Shown here: positions 15,645 through 23,636 of the stretch, piece after piece
Layout of the letters: every line of letters begins with the position of its first letter
Position numbering within the stretch: the first letter of the stretch is position 1
Source: CAWCUU01 sp963798855
GTDB taxonomy: Bacteria; Gemmatimonadota; Gemmatimonadetes; Longimicrobiales; RSA9
Length of the DNA stretch: 64,000 nucleotides
Assembly (NCBI GenBank): GCA_963798855.1
Contig: CAWCUU010000001.1
Span: 310,001 to 374,000 of the forward strand
Direction: 5' to 3'
Made by a program: the position numbers and the translations under genes
Notes under the pieces: model-generated
What the model was told of the DNA's origin: nothing
Databases searched by the model: none
Seen by the model: only the letters and a program-made list of their open reading frames with translations

Positions 15645-16437
15645 TCCGCCATGCGACGGCCAGTCCGAGCGCGAGCGCCGCAAGACTGCCCAGCAGGACG
15701 AGAGCGCTCTCCAGCCGAGGCACGGTTGCAGGCGCTCTCGCGGGGGAACCGGCCTGCATGGCGTGGTCCAATGCGGCGTGGTCCTCACCTCCCCGCCCGA
15801 GCACGCGCACGGTTCCCATCCCGTGCTTCAGTCCGCGCGCCACGAGCCAGAGGTTGATGGGATAGGCGACCAGGGAGCCGATGAGGATGGCCAGGGACAT
15901 CACGCCCCAGAAGCGGAGCGATGCCGGTGCGGAACCGCCGTTCATGAGGACGACCATCACCGGGACCATACCGCCCATCAAGGCGTTCATCGACAGCCAT
16001 TCGGGCAGGATCGTTCTCCGCACGGCGCTCCAGTAGCCGCCGCCCACCATGAAGCGGCTGAACAGCGCCTGGAAGATCAGCAGCCCGAACGTGAACCCGG
16101 CGGCGTACTCGAACGCGACATCGCCGATCCGGCCCAGGTGCAGCATGGAGCTGACGATCGCGCCGAGGATGATTCCCGTGGCGTCGCCGGCGACGCAGTG
16201 GATGGTGGATCCGACCGCCTGCTTCCAGAGCGAGGCGACGTAAGCCTCGTGGGTCCCGGCGAGTGGCTCTCGGCAGGCCAGCAGGTAGACAACGAGTCCG
16301 ATGGGGCCGGTATAGAGGATCACGAGGACCCAGGCCCAGCGCATGACAGTCGTGATCGGCTGGTTCCGAGCCAGATCGTAGGCAGCGAACGCCGCGGAGG
16401 GGATCGCCAGCGCGAGCCAGAGCGCGGCGGCGCTCAT
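15628..16437 (-). CDS. DUF4396 multi-pass membrane protein
   Basis: 269 residues with about seven membrane helices, overlapping the UbiB-like stop (ATGA). The domain is marked by VGSTIHCVAGDATGIILGA and FEYAAGFTFGLLIFQALF; the His-Cys and Asp in the first are shared with the paralog at 21466 (VIHCVGGDGLGI). DUF4396 genes recur in copper resistance clusters, but their biochemical role is unknown; the invariant IHCVxGD would suit metal binding within the membrane. The C-terminal 40 residues are unlike the paralog and end in an extra helix. Confidence 0.85.
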   Translation of the reverse strand: MSAAALWLALAIPSAAFAAYDLARNQPITTVMRWAWVLVILYTGPIGLVVYLLACREPLAGTHEAYVASLWKQAVGSTIHCVAGDATGIILGAIVSSMLHLGRIGDVAFEYAAGFTFGLLIFQALFSRFMVGGGYWSAVRRTILPEWLSMNALMGGMVPVMVVLMNGGSAPASLRFWGVMSLAILIGSLVAYPINLWLVARGLKHGMGTVRVLGRGGEDHAALDHAMQAGSPARAPATVPRLESALVLLGSLAALALGLAVAWRIGPHA

Positions 16438-18008
16438 CGCCGAGCCCTGTCGAGAGCCACGGCCATCAGCGCCCCGAATGCCCCGAGAACGGCGGCTGCC
16501 ATGCCAATGACGCGCAGCGCACCGCCGGCCGCTGTCGCGAGGAAGGCTCCGGCGAGCAGGGCGCTGCCGCCGACCACGGCGGCGGCGAGAATGCCGAGCG
16601 AGCGACGCAGCGCCCGCACCTCCCGGGCGAGGCCCTCGTCGCGGACCCGGCCAAGCTCGCCCTCGCCGAAGCGGCGCAGCACCCGGTCGAGGTTGTGCGG
16701 CAGGTCGCGCGACAGGTGCTCGAAGGCGCGCGCGAAGTCCAGTGCCCCGCGAGCGAGGTGTTCCGGGCTCAGCCGCAGCAGCTCGAGTCGACCGAGCTGT
16801 CCCTTGAAGACTTCGATGACGTTGACGTCCGGGTCGAGCTGGCGCAGCAGCGCCTCGGCGATGAGGAACGCCCGGGCCAGCAGCAGCAGCTCCCGCGGGT
16901 TCCGGACGCGATTGCGGCCGCCGACGCGCATCAGCTTCTGGATCTCGTCGCCCAGCGAGATCTCGCCGAGCGGACGCGACCGCATCTCCGCCAGGACGCG
17001 CTCGAACTCGCGCTTCAGCACCTCCGGCTCGACGTCGGCGCCCGGCAGCCCGAGCCGGAGATAGGCGTCCGTGGCGGCGAGGGCATCGCCGCGCACCTCC
17101 GCGGCGAGGAGCTCGCCGAGTGACAGGCGCATGGGCTCGCTCAGCTCGCCGATCATGCCGAAGTCGTGGAGGCACAGTCGGCCATCGGGCAGCACGAACA
17201 GGTTGCCAGGGTGCGGATCGGCGTGGAACAGCCCATCCTCGAAGATCTGCCGCAGCACGAGCGCCGCGACGGCGGACGCGAGCTCGTGCGCCCGCTCCGG
17301 GTGCTTGCGGGCGTAGCGGTCGATGCGCTCGCCGGGCGAGTGCTCCATGGTCAGCACGGCGGCCGTGGAGAGCTCGCCCACCGCGTCCGGCACCCATACG
17401 CCCGGGAAGCCGCGCAGGCTGTGGCGAAAGCGACGGATCGCCTCGGCCTCCAGACGGAAGTCGGACTCGCGCCGAAGCGTCTCGCGGAACTCGAGCACCA
17501 GCGCGGGCAGGTCGAGCGGACGGAGCGGCGGCGCGACCGCGTCGGCCAGCCACGCGACGAAGGCGAGGACGGCCGTGTCGCGCTCGATGACGGCCTCGAG
17601 GTCGGGCCGCCGGACCTTGACGACGACCTCGCGGCCGTCGTGCAGCCGCGCAGCATGGACCTGCGCGATCGTCGCCGCCGCGAGTGGCGCGGCGGCGAAC
17701 GTCGCGAACAGCGCGTCGAGCGGCCGACCCAGCTCTGTCTCGACCACCGCGCGCACGGTCTCGAACGGCAGCGGCGGGACGCGGTCGTGCAGCGCCTCCA
17801 GCTCGGTCACGTAGGCGTCCGGCAGGAGGTCCCGGCGCAGCGCGAGCACCTGTCCGAACTTCTGGAAGACGGGGCCCAGCTCCTCCAGCGCAGTGCGCGC
17901 CTCGCGCGGCGTGGGGTGCGGCCGCGGCGGCAGCAACCCGTGCCTGCGCAGCACGCGCAGAACAGCAAGCGCACGCCGCAAGGAGGCGGTGGCGGTCAGC
18001 CGGGCCAC
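16434..18008 (-). CDS. ABC1/UbiB-family atypical kinase
   Basis: About 524 residues from GTG 18008, which overlaps the M50 stop by 13 bases. UbiB/ABC1 marks in order: PVFQKFGQVLALRRDLLP (KxGQ motif), APLAAATIAQVHAARL (the Ala-rich loop), REVVVKVRRPDL (the ATP-anchoring Lys), and GLFHADPHPGNLFVLPDG then LCLHDFGMIG (catalytic and metal sites). Two hydrophobic helices end the protein (near residues 455-520), placing it at the membrane. UbiB proteins support coenzyme Q synthesis by an ATPase activity. Here it lies between an M50 protease and DUF4396 under a metal-type promoter, which is not the usual setting. Confidence 0.9.
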   Translation of the reverse strand: MARLTATASLRRALAVLRVLRRHGLLPPRPHPTPREARTALEELGPVFQKFGQVLALRRDLLPDAYVTELEALHDRVPPLPFETVRAVVETELGRPLDALFATFAAAPLAAATIAQVHAARLHDGREVVVKVRRPDLEAVIERDTAVLAFVAWLADAVAPPLRPLDLPALVLEFRETLRRESDFRLEAEAIRRFRHSLRGFPGVWVPDAVGELSTAAVLTMEHSPGERIDRYARKHPERAHELASAVAALVLRQIFEDGLFHADPHPGNLFVLPDGRLCLHDFGMIGELSEPMRLSLGELLAAEVRGDALAATDAYLRLGLPGADVEPEVLKREFERVLAEMRSRPLGEISLGDEIQKLMRVGGRNRVRNPRELLLLARAFLIAEALLRQLDPDVNVIEVFKGQLGRLELLRLSPEHLARGALDFARAFEHLSRDLPHNLDRVLRRFGEGELGRVRDEGLAREVRALRRSLGILAAAVVGGSALLAGAFLATAAGGALRVIGMAAAVLGAFGALMAVALDRARR

Positions 18009-19156
18009 GGCAGCACGATGATCAGGAGCAATCCCAGAGTGGCGTACGCCAGCAGGCGCCGTACCGGGCTCAGCGGCAACAGCTCGTTGCGCGATGGCGG
18101 GTGCGACGTGCCCGCGATCAGCCACACGAGCGCGCCCCACATCAGCCAGTGCGGCGAGTAGACGACTCCGAGCGCGAGCATGGCGCCGATCACCACCGCG
18201 CCGACGACACGGCTACGCTCGCGGCCCCAGAGCGCGTACGCCACGTGCCCGCCGTCGAGCTGACCCACGGGGATGAGGTTCAGTGCGGTGACCACGAGCC
18301 CAAGCCAGCCGGCGAACGCGATCGGCCCCAGGGCCATCAAGCGTCCCGGATCGCCGCCCCCGGCCAGCATGTAAAGCCCGGCGAAGAGCAGCGAGGACGA
18401 CGGCCGCATGCCGTGCATCGTGACCGCGGCAGCCGGCATCGAGACGCCGACGAGCACGGCCAGCACCGCGAGGACGAGCCCCACCAGCGGGCCGGCCACC
18501 CCGATGTCGAAGAAAGCGTTCCGGTCGTGGATCTCTCCCTTCATCCGTATGAACGCGCCGAACGTGCCGAGGAAGAAGGGTGCGGGAATGAAGTAGGGAA
18601 GGGTCACCTGCACCCGCCGGAGGCGCGCCGCCACGTAGTGTCCCATCTCGTGCACGCCGAGGATCAGCAGCAGCGCGAGCGCGTAGGGGAGCCCCACGGA
18701 CCAGCGCGCTGGCAATGCCGAGAGGTCGACGCCGACGTGGGCGGCGCCGGCCCAGGTGGTGGTGAGAAGCGTCGCCGCCAGCAGGGCGACGTGCACGAGC
18801 GGCCTGGATCTGGCCGCAGCGGCAGGAGCGCTGGGGCGAACCAGTAGGGCCGCGCCTCCGCCTCCGGTCTCGACCAGCGACGCGTCGAAGCCGCGGCCGC
18901 GCATCTCCTCGGCGGCAGAGTCGAATGTCGTTGCCGCTGCGTCTCTCGCCCTGCCGCGGAAGACGACGCCGTCCTCCTGTGACTCGATCCCGTCGATCCT
19001 CAGTATCCGCACCGCCAGGTCCTCCACCTGCTCCGCGACCGAGAAGGCCGGCGGTGCTCCCGCCGCCGCCACGGCTGCCATGCCGCTTCCGGAGACCCGG
19101 CGCTCCACCCCATTGAAGGGCCGCCGATCCGGAACTTCAATGCCGGGCTGCGCCAT
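17996..19156 (-). CDS. M50-family site-2 intramembrane metalloprotease
   Basis: About 386 residues from ATG 19156 (GGAGAGAG upstream; the TTG at 19198 lies in the promoter). The first 115 residues are soluble and contain no known domain. About six membrane helices follow, with the zinc motif LGVHEMGHYVAARL and the third zinc ligand in NLIPVGQLDGGHVAYALWG. This pattern is typical of the soluble-headed S2P proteases found in many bacteria. Such enzymes cleave membrane anti-sigma factors or signal peptides; no target is visible here. It is the first gene of box 8's unit, followed by UbiB-like, DUF4396 and YHS-like genes. Confidence 0.92.
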   Translation of the reverse strand: MAQPGIEVPDRRPFNGVERRVSGSGMAAVAAAGAPPAFSVAEQVEDLAVRILRIDGIESQEDGVVFRGRARDAAATTFDSAAEEMRGRGFDASLVETGGGGAALLVRPSAPAAAARSRPLVHVALLAATLLTTTWAGAAHVGVDLSALPARWSVGLPYALALLLILGVHEMGHYVAARLRRVQVTLPYFIPAPFFLGTFGAFIRMKGEIHDRNAFFDIGVAGPLVGLVLAVLAVLVGVSMPAAAVTMHGMRPSSSLLFAGLYMLAGGGDPGRLMALGPIAFAGWLGLVVTALNLIPVGQLDGGHVAYALWGRERSRVVGAVVIGAMLALGVVYSPHWLMWGALVWLIAGTSHPPSRNELLPLSPVRRLLAYATLGLLLIIVLPWPG

Positions 19157-19196
19157 CTCGAGCTCTCTCCGCCGTTGCTCGCCTTCAAGGTACTTC

Positions 19197-19240
19197 AAGG
19201 TGGCGAACGGCCACTGAAGGGAGCGTGAAGCGGAGATGAA
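19197..19240 (-). promoter_or_regulatory. metal-regulon promoter box 8 (M50-UbiB operon)
   Basis: On the minus strand: TTCAT (19240-19236), TTCAC (19229-19225) and TTCAG (19218-19214), with -10 CACCTT (19202-19197). Predicted transcription start is near 19190. Confidence 0.83.
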
Positions 19241-19288
19241 GGGTTCTTCAGGAGGATGCGGCCGAGCCGGTAACGCGGAGCCGGCGCC

Positions 19289-19789
19289 TCAGTGGCTCGA
19301 CCAGTGGATGTGGCGGATCTTCCAGCCTTCCGGCGTGCGCACGAGGACGATCGTCTCGGTTCCGACGGCGTCGATGGCCCGGCCGCGGAAGTCGCCCATT
19401 GCAGCGTATTCGCTGGTGTAGAGCGCCATGTCCTGCCCCGCAACCACTCGTTCGTCCAGTACCTGCCGACGAACCGCGGATGCGAAGACGAGGTCTGCGG
19501 CCAGGTGGCCGCGCTGGTACTCCTCGCGCGTCTCGGCGTGGCCGGACTCGAAGATGGAGGCGTCCGGGTGGAGAAGCGCGATCACCGCCATCGAGTCACC
19601 GTTCGAGAGCGCGGCGCCGAAGCCGCGTGCCGTCGTAAGGATGGCGGAGTCGGTCGCCTCGCTCGGCCGCGTGCCCGCGGCCTCCGTGTCGGCCGCGGCA
19701 GAAGCCTCGTCGCGGTCCGCGCCCTGTGAGCAGGCCGTCAGCGTGATCAGGGCGATCGCTTCGGCAGTTCTCGCTGCGAGGCGGCGCAT
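19289..19789 (-). CDS. NTF2/SnoaL-like lipoprotein
   Basis: 166 residues starting after GGAGGGATCGCC. It has a lipobox (ALITLTACSQ, Cys near 20), a 30-residue Ala/Glu linker, then an NTF2-like cone-fold domain: AILTTARGFGAALSNGDSMAVIALLHPDASIFESGHAETREEY, ending in TETIVLVRTPEGWKIRHIHWSSH. This is the DUF4440/SnoaL_3 type, which includes small-molecule-binding and catalytic members. No metal box precedes it. The function is unknown; the C-terminal His pair would allow metal binding. Confidence 0.8.
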   Translation of the reverse strand: MRRLAARTAEAIALITLTACSQGADRDEASAAADTEAAGTRPSEATDSAILTTARGFGAALSNGDSMAVIALLHPDASIFESGHAETREEYQRGHLAADLVFASAVRRQVLDERVVAGQDMALYTSEYAAMGDFRGRAIDAVGTETIVLVRTPEGWKIRHIHWSSH

Positions 19790-19891
19790 GGCGATCCCTC
19801 CAGTGAATGTGAGCGGATAAGATACGATCGTCAGCCCTCAGGACTACACCTTCACAGCGGCAAGCAGTGACCTTCCAGCCGTGAAATGGCC

Positions 19892-19935
19892 TTAACCCCG
19901 ATTTCACGCCGGCTTCACGCGTGCAGCGCTATGCT
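19892..19935 (+). promoter_or_regulatory. metal-regulon promoter box 9
   Basis: TTAAC (19892), TTCAC (19903) and TTCAC (19914), then -10 TATGCT (19930-19935). Transcription would begin near 19942, so the start at 20017 is used for the first gene. Confidence 0.88.
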
Positions 19936-20016
19936 CGGCGCGTGTCGAGCGGCCGCCGAACGCGATCGATCCAGATCGCCGGCACCGCAGAACCGGGTTC
20001 CGAAGGGAGAACACCA

Positions 20017-20256
20017 ATGAAGCGACCCGAGATCAACATCACACCCCTGGAGAGGGTCGGGCGTGTGGTGATCGGCGGAGCGGGCGCGGGTGCCGGACTG
20101 GTGCTGCTCGGCACCGCGAATGGCGCGCTCGTGGCTCTGCTCGAGGTATTGCTCGTGCTCGCCGGACTCGATCTGCTGGTCACCGGCGCACTGGGACACT
20201 GCCCGCTCTACAAGCGGCTCGGCTATGTGCCGCGCTCGCTGCGGAGGTCTGCATGA
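20017..20256 (+). CDS. DUF2892 (YgaP-like) small membrane protein
   Basis: 79 residues with GAAGGGAGAA before the ATG. It begins KRPEINITPLERVGRVVIGG and has two membrane helices (GAGAGAGLVLLGTAN and LVALLEVLLVLAGLDLLVTG), with CPLYKRLGY at the end. This is the DUF2892 layout found at the C-terminus of YgaP rhodanese and as a free protein in metal and sulfur clusters. The Cys in GHCPLYK is conserved in that family. It overlaps the next gene by ATGA. Confidence 0.85.
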   Translation: MKRPEINITPLERVGRVVIGGAGAGAGLVLLGTANGALVALLEVLLVLAGLDLLVTGALGHCPLYKRLGYVPRSLRRSA

Positions 20257-20504
20257 GCCGCCAGATCCATCGGCCTACCGCCTTTGAGCGGCCGCCCGCG
20301 CATGCCCGCCACGGCAGTCGCCGTCGTCATTTCTGGATGATGTTCGCCTGCTGCGTCCCGATGCTCGCCATCGTGATTGCACTCATCGCGACCGGCGCGG
20401 TCGGTTTCGACTTTCTGATCGTCGCGCTCCTCTGCGTCGTCATGATGCCGTTGATGCACGGCGCGATGTCCCACGGCCGCGGGGGCGGCGAAGGGGAGCG
20501 CTGA
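20253..20504 (+). CDS. small membrane protein, DUF2933-like
   Basis: 83 residues. A basic, His-rich N-terminus (RPTAFERPPAHARHGSRRRH) precedes two membrane helices (FWMMFACCVPMLAIVIALIA and FDFLIVALLCVVMMPLMHG), and the tail is MSHGRGGGEGER. The CC pair in the first helix and the Met/His after the second resemble the short DUF2933-type proteins that accompany copper pumps. It is coupled to the DUF2892 gene. A role in metal handling is inferred. Confidence 0.7.
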   Translation: MSRQIHRPTAFERPPAHARHGSRRRHFWMMFACCVPMLAIVIALIATGAVGFDFLIVALLCVVMMPLMHGAMSHGRGGGEGER

Positions 20505-20708
20505 TCGCCTGCGCCGCGGCGCACGAAGCACTCGGGGTCGTCGACCTGCCGCGACCGCTGCCACCAGCGTTCGGGCTCGCGCTCCCGATGCTCGCCTCTC
20601 TGCCTCGCCCGTTGGAACCCTCGTGCGGGCGGTGGCGCGCCGAATGGACGCGGGCCCGCGGGCCCGGCGATTTGGCGGTGCCGCGGCGGGAGCCGGAACC
20701 GGGGGCGT

Positions 20709-21461
20709 TCAGCGGCCGCTCAACTCTTCCTCACCGACCGGTGCGGCGAGCGCCAGGTGCGTCGTGCCGGTCAGCATGGGCTCGCCGAAGATGGCCCAGT
20801 CGGCCGGCACGACGAGCCGCGTCCCGGTGACGTCCCAGAAGCCAAGGAAATCCCGCCAGCCGGTCTCGACGACGAGCTGGCCGATCCGGTCCCCGCTTCG
20901 GACGAAGCCGACGACCTCGCCGATCCTCTGGCCGCGCGAGTTCAGGAGCGTGGCGCCGTAGTAGCGCGCGTCGCCCTCGACGAGGTACCACGGCGGCAGT
21001 GTCGAGCGCGGCGGCAGCGGGCCGAGCTGCCGCGCTTGCTCCTCTAGCCAGACCGCGACGGCCTCGAGCCGACGGCGCGCATCGCCGGGACGACCGAGCT
21101 GGACCTCGTGGCGCGCATCGTGAACGGCGTCCGCGCCGCGGCTGATCACTTCCTGTGCGCCGCCGCTGGACGCGTAGCGCGCGAGATCAGCGATTCGCAT
21201 CGCGTCGTCGAGTGCGCGCACCGCATGGGCGCGTCCTGTGCCGGCGAGCCCCCGGGCCGCCTCGTTCATGCTGTAGACGAGCCCGCTCAGCAGCACGGAG
21301 ATCGGCTCGCTGGGCGCCGCGGGCGGCAGATTCGCCGGCGTGGCGCCCGCAAGGGCCTCGGGTCGTGCGCTCTCCTGCTTGCCAAAGCCCTGGCAGCCAG
21401 CGAGCAGCGCCGCGAGGAGGAGCGGCGCCAGCCGCCACGGACACGTCACGGTACGGGTCAT
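20709..21461 (-). CDS. lipoprotein with C-terminal PRC-barrel-like domain
   Basis: About 250 residues. The signal peptide ends at a lipobox (LAPLLLAALLAGCQG). The middle (about 60-160) is helical and Ala/Arg-rich, with repeated HAVRALDDAMR and HDARHEVQL segments. The C-terminal 85 residues (GATLLNSRGQRIGEVVGFVRSG...TRLVVPADWAIFG) resemble a PRC barrel, a beta-barrel found in photosynthetic reaction centres and in envelope proteins. ATG 21479 is an alternative start, overlapping the DUF4396 stop. It is coupled to the DUF4396 gene upstream. Confidence 0.65.
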   Translation of the reverse strand: MTRTVTCPWRLAPLLLAALLAGCQGFGKQESARPEALAGATPANLPPAAPSEPISVLLSGLVYSMNEAARGLAGTGRAHAVRALDDAMRIADLARYASSGGAQEVISRGADAVHDARHEVQLGRPGDARRRLEAVAVWLEEQARQLGPLPPRSTLPPWYLVEGDARYYGATLLNSRGQRIGEVVGFVRSGDRIGQLVVETGWRDFLGFWDVTGTRLVVPADWAIFGEPMLTGTTHLALAAPVGEEELSGR

Positions 21462-21465
21462 CGCC

Positions 21466-22164
21466 TCAGCCCATCCCATGCTTCCAGCCGACCTTCACCA
21501 GCGCCCAGTTCGTCGGGTACGTCGCAATGAAGCCGGCCAGCAGCCCCAGCGAGCCGAACCCCCAGAACGCCCACGTCCACGGATCCGGCTGCTCGCCGAC
21601 GACCCGCGGCGTGACCAGTCGCATGACCGCCCCCATCCCCGCCATCACCGTGATCATGGAGAAGAACTCCGCCCGTCCACCCTTCAGCCAGGCCATGAAC
21701 GGCTCGTCGCCCATTTTCCGGAAGGAGAGATACTGAAAGATGAACCACCCGAACGCATAGCCGACGGCGTACTCGAACCAGAACTCCTCCCAGAAGCTCA
21801 TTCCGACGAGTCGCGCCAGCACCATGGCGGTCATGATGCCGAGCCCGTCGCCGCCGACGCAGTGGATCACGGGCCCCGTGACCTTGCGGAACGGGTTGCT
21901 CGTGTACTCCTCGTGCGCCCGCTTCGCCTCGTCGCCCTCCTTCTCTCCGATCCCCGGCGCGCGTGCGGTGAAGACGTAGAGCAGCAGTCCGATCACGGAG
22001 AAAAAGAAGACGATGATCGGGAAGGGTCCCTTCATCGCCACCTTCATCTGCTTGTTGGCATGGAGCTCGTCGTAGAGGACCCACGTGGCGGCCACGGCCC
22101 CGAAGCCGTACCACGGAACCACGAACCACGGCTCCGAGAGGAAGCTCAGCCAGCCCCAATCCAT
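21466..22164 (-). CDS. DUF4396 multi-pass membrane protein, second copy
   Basis: 232 residues from ATG 22164 (GTGGAGC upstream). It has six or seven membrane helices. The DUF4396 signature is VTGPVIHCVGGDGLGIMTAM, followed by FWFEYAVGYAFGWFIFQYL and ATYPTNWALVKVGWKHGMG. It aligns in order with the protein at 15628-16437 but shares limited identity, so the duplication is old. No metal box directly precedes it, although the box 9 and box 10 units flank it. Function unknown. Confidence 0.85.
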   Translation of the reverse strand: MDWGWLSFLSEPWFVVPWYGFGAVAATWVLYDELHANKQMKVAMKGPFPIIVFFFSVIGLLLYVFTARAPGIGEKEGDEAKRAHEEYTSNPFRKVTGPVIHCVGGDGLGIMTAMVLARLVGMSFWEEFWFEYAVGYAFGWFIFQYLSFRKMGDEPFMAWLKGGRAEFFSMITVMAGMGAVMRLVTPRVVGEQPDPWTWAFWGFGSLGLLAGFIATYPTNWALVKVGWKHGMG

Positions 22165-22271
22165 CAGCGCTCCACGTCCATTCTTACTGGTGGCGTTCAC
22201 GACGGAGCGAACCGCTGCGCAAGGCTCATTCCGCAATCGATGCGCTCTGTGGGCGCGCTCATGAACGACTC

Positions 22272-22315
22272 TTCACGTCGAGTTCACCGTCGCTTCATGA
22301 GTGGCATGCGAGATT
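22272..22315 (+). promoter_or_regulatory. metal-regulon promoter box 10 (cusRS operon)
   Basis: TTCAC (22272), TTCAC (22283) and TTCAT (22294), 11 bp apart, with -10 GAGATT (22310-22315). It precedes the unit that encodes the response regulator itself, implying autoregulation. Confidence 0.85.
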
Positions 22316-22407
22316 GCGGACGCGCCCGCGGACCGGCGGAACGGCCGCCGCGATCCGGGCGCGGCGGGCGGCGCACCCTGGTGTCCCGCAACGGTGAGTG
22401 AACGAAC

Positions 22408-22926
22408 ATGTCGAAGCGGTTCGCAGCGGTGACGGTGATGTCCGTGGCGCTCGTCGCCGCAGCATGTGGAAGCAGCACGACCGCGCCTGCACCGGTGACC
22501 GAGGTGGCGTCGGTCGTTCCGGTCGGCGGCGCAACGGGCGTGGATCCGACGGCGCCGGCGACCGTGACGTTCAGCGGCCCGATGGCCACGGGCATGGAGA
22601 TGTACGCGGCGCTGCACGAGGGCGATGTGACCGGTGCCGAGGTGTCCGGCACGTGGTCGTGGTCGTCCGATCGGACTGCGCTGACGTTCACGCCTTCTTC
22701 GCCACTGAAGTCGCAGACGACCTATACGCTGCATTTGGGCGGCGGGATGAGTGACGCGGACGGAGATGCGATCGGCTACGAACGCTGCGTCCAGACGATG
22801 GGCGGGCAGTGGGCCACGGAGCAGATGATGGAAGGCGGCATGATGGGCGGTGGCGGGATGATGGGGCCTGGCTGGCGGAACGCGAACGGCTCGTACGGCA
22901 TGGTGTTCACGTTCACGACGGCCTGA
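22408..22926 (+). CDS. Met-rich lipoprotein with Ig-like domain
   Basis: 172 residues. The signal ends at a lipobox (VALVAAACGSS). The domain starts EVASVVPVGGATGVDPTAPATVTFSGPM and goes on SSDRTALTFTPSSPLKSQTTYTLHL, the order of strands in bacterial Ig-like (SbsA/Big_5, PF13205) domains. Inserted near residue 135 is a Met/Gly loop (QMMEGGMMGGGGMMG), a likely Cu(I)/Ag(I) site, plus one Cys in ERCVQTM. It precedes the two-component genes in one transcript, so it may be a periplasmic metal sensor or buffer for the kinase. Confidence 0.8.
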   Translation: MSKRFAAVTVMSVALVAAACGSSTTAPAPVTEVASVVPVGGATGVDPTAPATVTFSGPMATGMEMYAALHEGDVTGAEVSGTWSWSSDRTALTFTPSSPLKSQTTYTLHLGGGMSDADGDAIGYERCVQTMGGQWATEQMMEGGMMGGGGMMGPGWRNANGSYGMVFTFTTA

Positions 22927-22955
22927 GGCGAGGAAGCGAGGAGAGGAGGACGACG

Positions 22956-23636
22956 ATGCGGCTGCTGGTGATCGAGGACGATCGAAAGGTCGGCAGCTTC
23001 CTGCAGCGCGGGCTGCGCGAGGAGGGATACGAGGTCGATGTGTCGAACGACGGCGCGGAGGGCGCGTTGAACGCCCACGTGTACGATTACGATGCGCTGC
23101 TCGTGGACGTGATGCTGCCCGGCAAGAACGGCTACGAGATCGTCCACGAGCTGAGGACCAGCGGCAAGACCGTGCCGATTCTGATGCTCACGGCGCGGGA
23201 CGCCACCGACGATATTGTCCGCGGCCTGAACGCGGGAGCCGACGACTACGTCACCAAGCCGTTCGGCCTGGATGAGCTGCTGGCGCGCGTGCGGGCGCTT
23301 CTGCGACGGGGCGGTGCTGCACGCCTGATGCGCCTCGTCTACCACGATCTCGAGATGGACCGCGTACGGCACGTCGCGAAGCGGGGCGGTCGCGTCCTCG
23401 ACCTCACGGCGAAGGAGTTCGAGCTGCTCGAGTACTTCCTGCTGCACCCGGAGGAGGTGGTCCGCCGCACGGAGCTGCTGGAGAAGGTCTGGGATCTCAC
23501 CTTCGACCCCATGTCCAACCTGGTGGACGTGCACATCGCGAACCTGCGGCGCAAGCTGCGCGACAGTGGGCGATCGCCGCTGATCCACACGATGCGTGGG
23601 GTAGGCTACATCCTGCGCGAGGACGAGCCGGCGTGA
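22956..23636 (+). CDS. cusR: OmpR-family response regulator (CusR/CopR-like)
   Basis: 226 residues, ATG 22956 after GAGAGGAGG. Receiver domain: acidic pair EDD (7-9), phosphoacceptor Asp51 in LLVDVMLPGKNGYE, then MLTARD and DDYVTKPFGLDELLARVRALLRR. The C-terminal winged helix is of OmpR/PhoB type: LDLTAKEFELLEYFLLHPEEV, then NLVDVHIANLRRKL and IHTMRGVGYIL. Such proteins bind direct repeats 11 bp apart, which is exactly the pattern at eleven promoters in this island. It overlaps the kinase gene by GTGA. It is the likely master regulator of the island. Confidence 0.93.
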   Translation: MRLLVIEDDRKVGSFLQRGLREEGYEVDVSNDGAEGALNAHVYDYDALLVDVMLPGKNGYEIVHELRTSGKTVPILMLTARDATDDIVRGLNAGADDYVTKPFGLDELLARVRALLRRGGAARLMRLVYHDLEMDRVRHVAKRGGRVLDLTAKEFELLEYFLLHPEEVVRRTELLEKVWDLTFDPMSNLVDVHIANLRRKLRDSGRSPLIHTMRGVGYILREDEPA

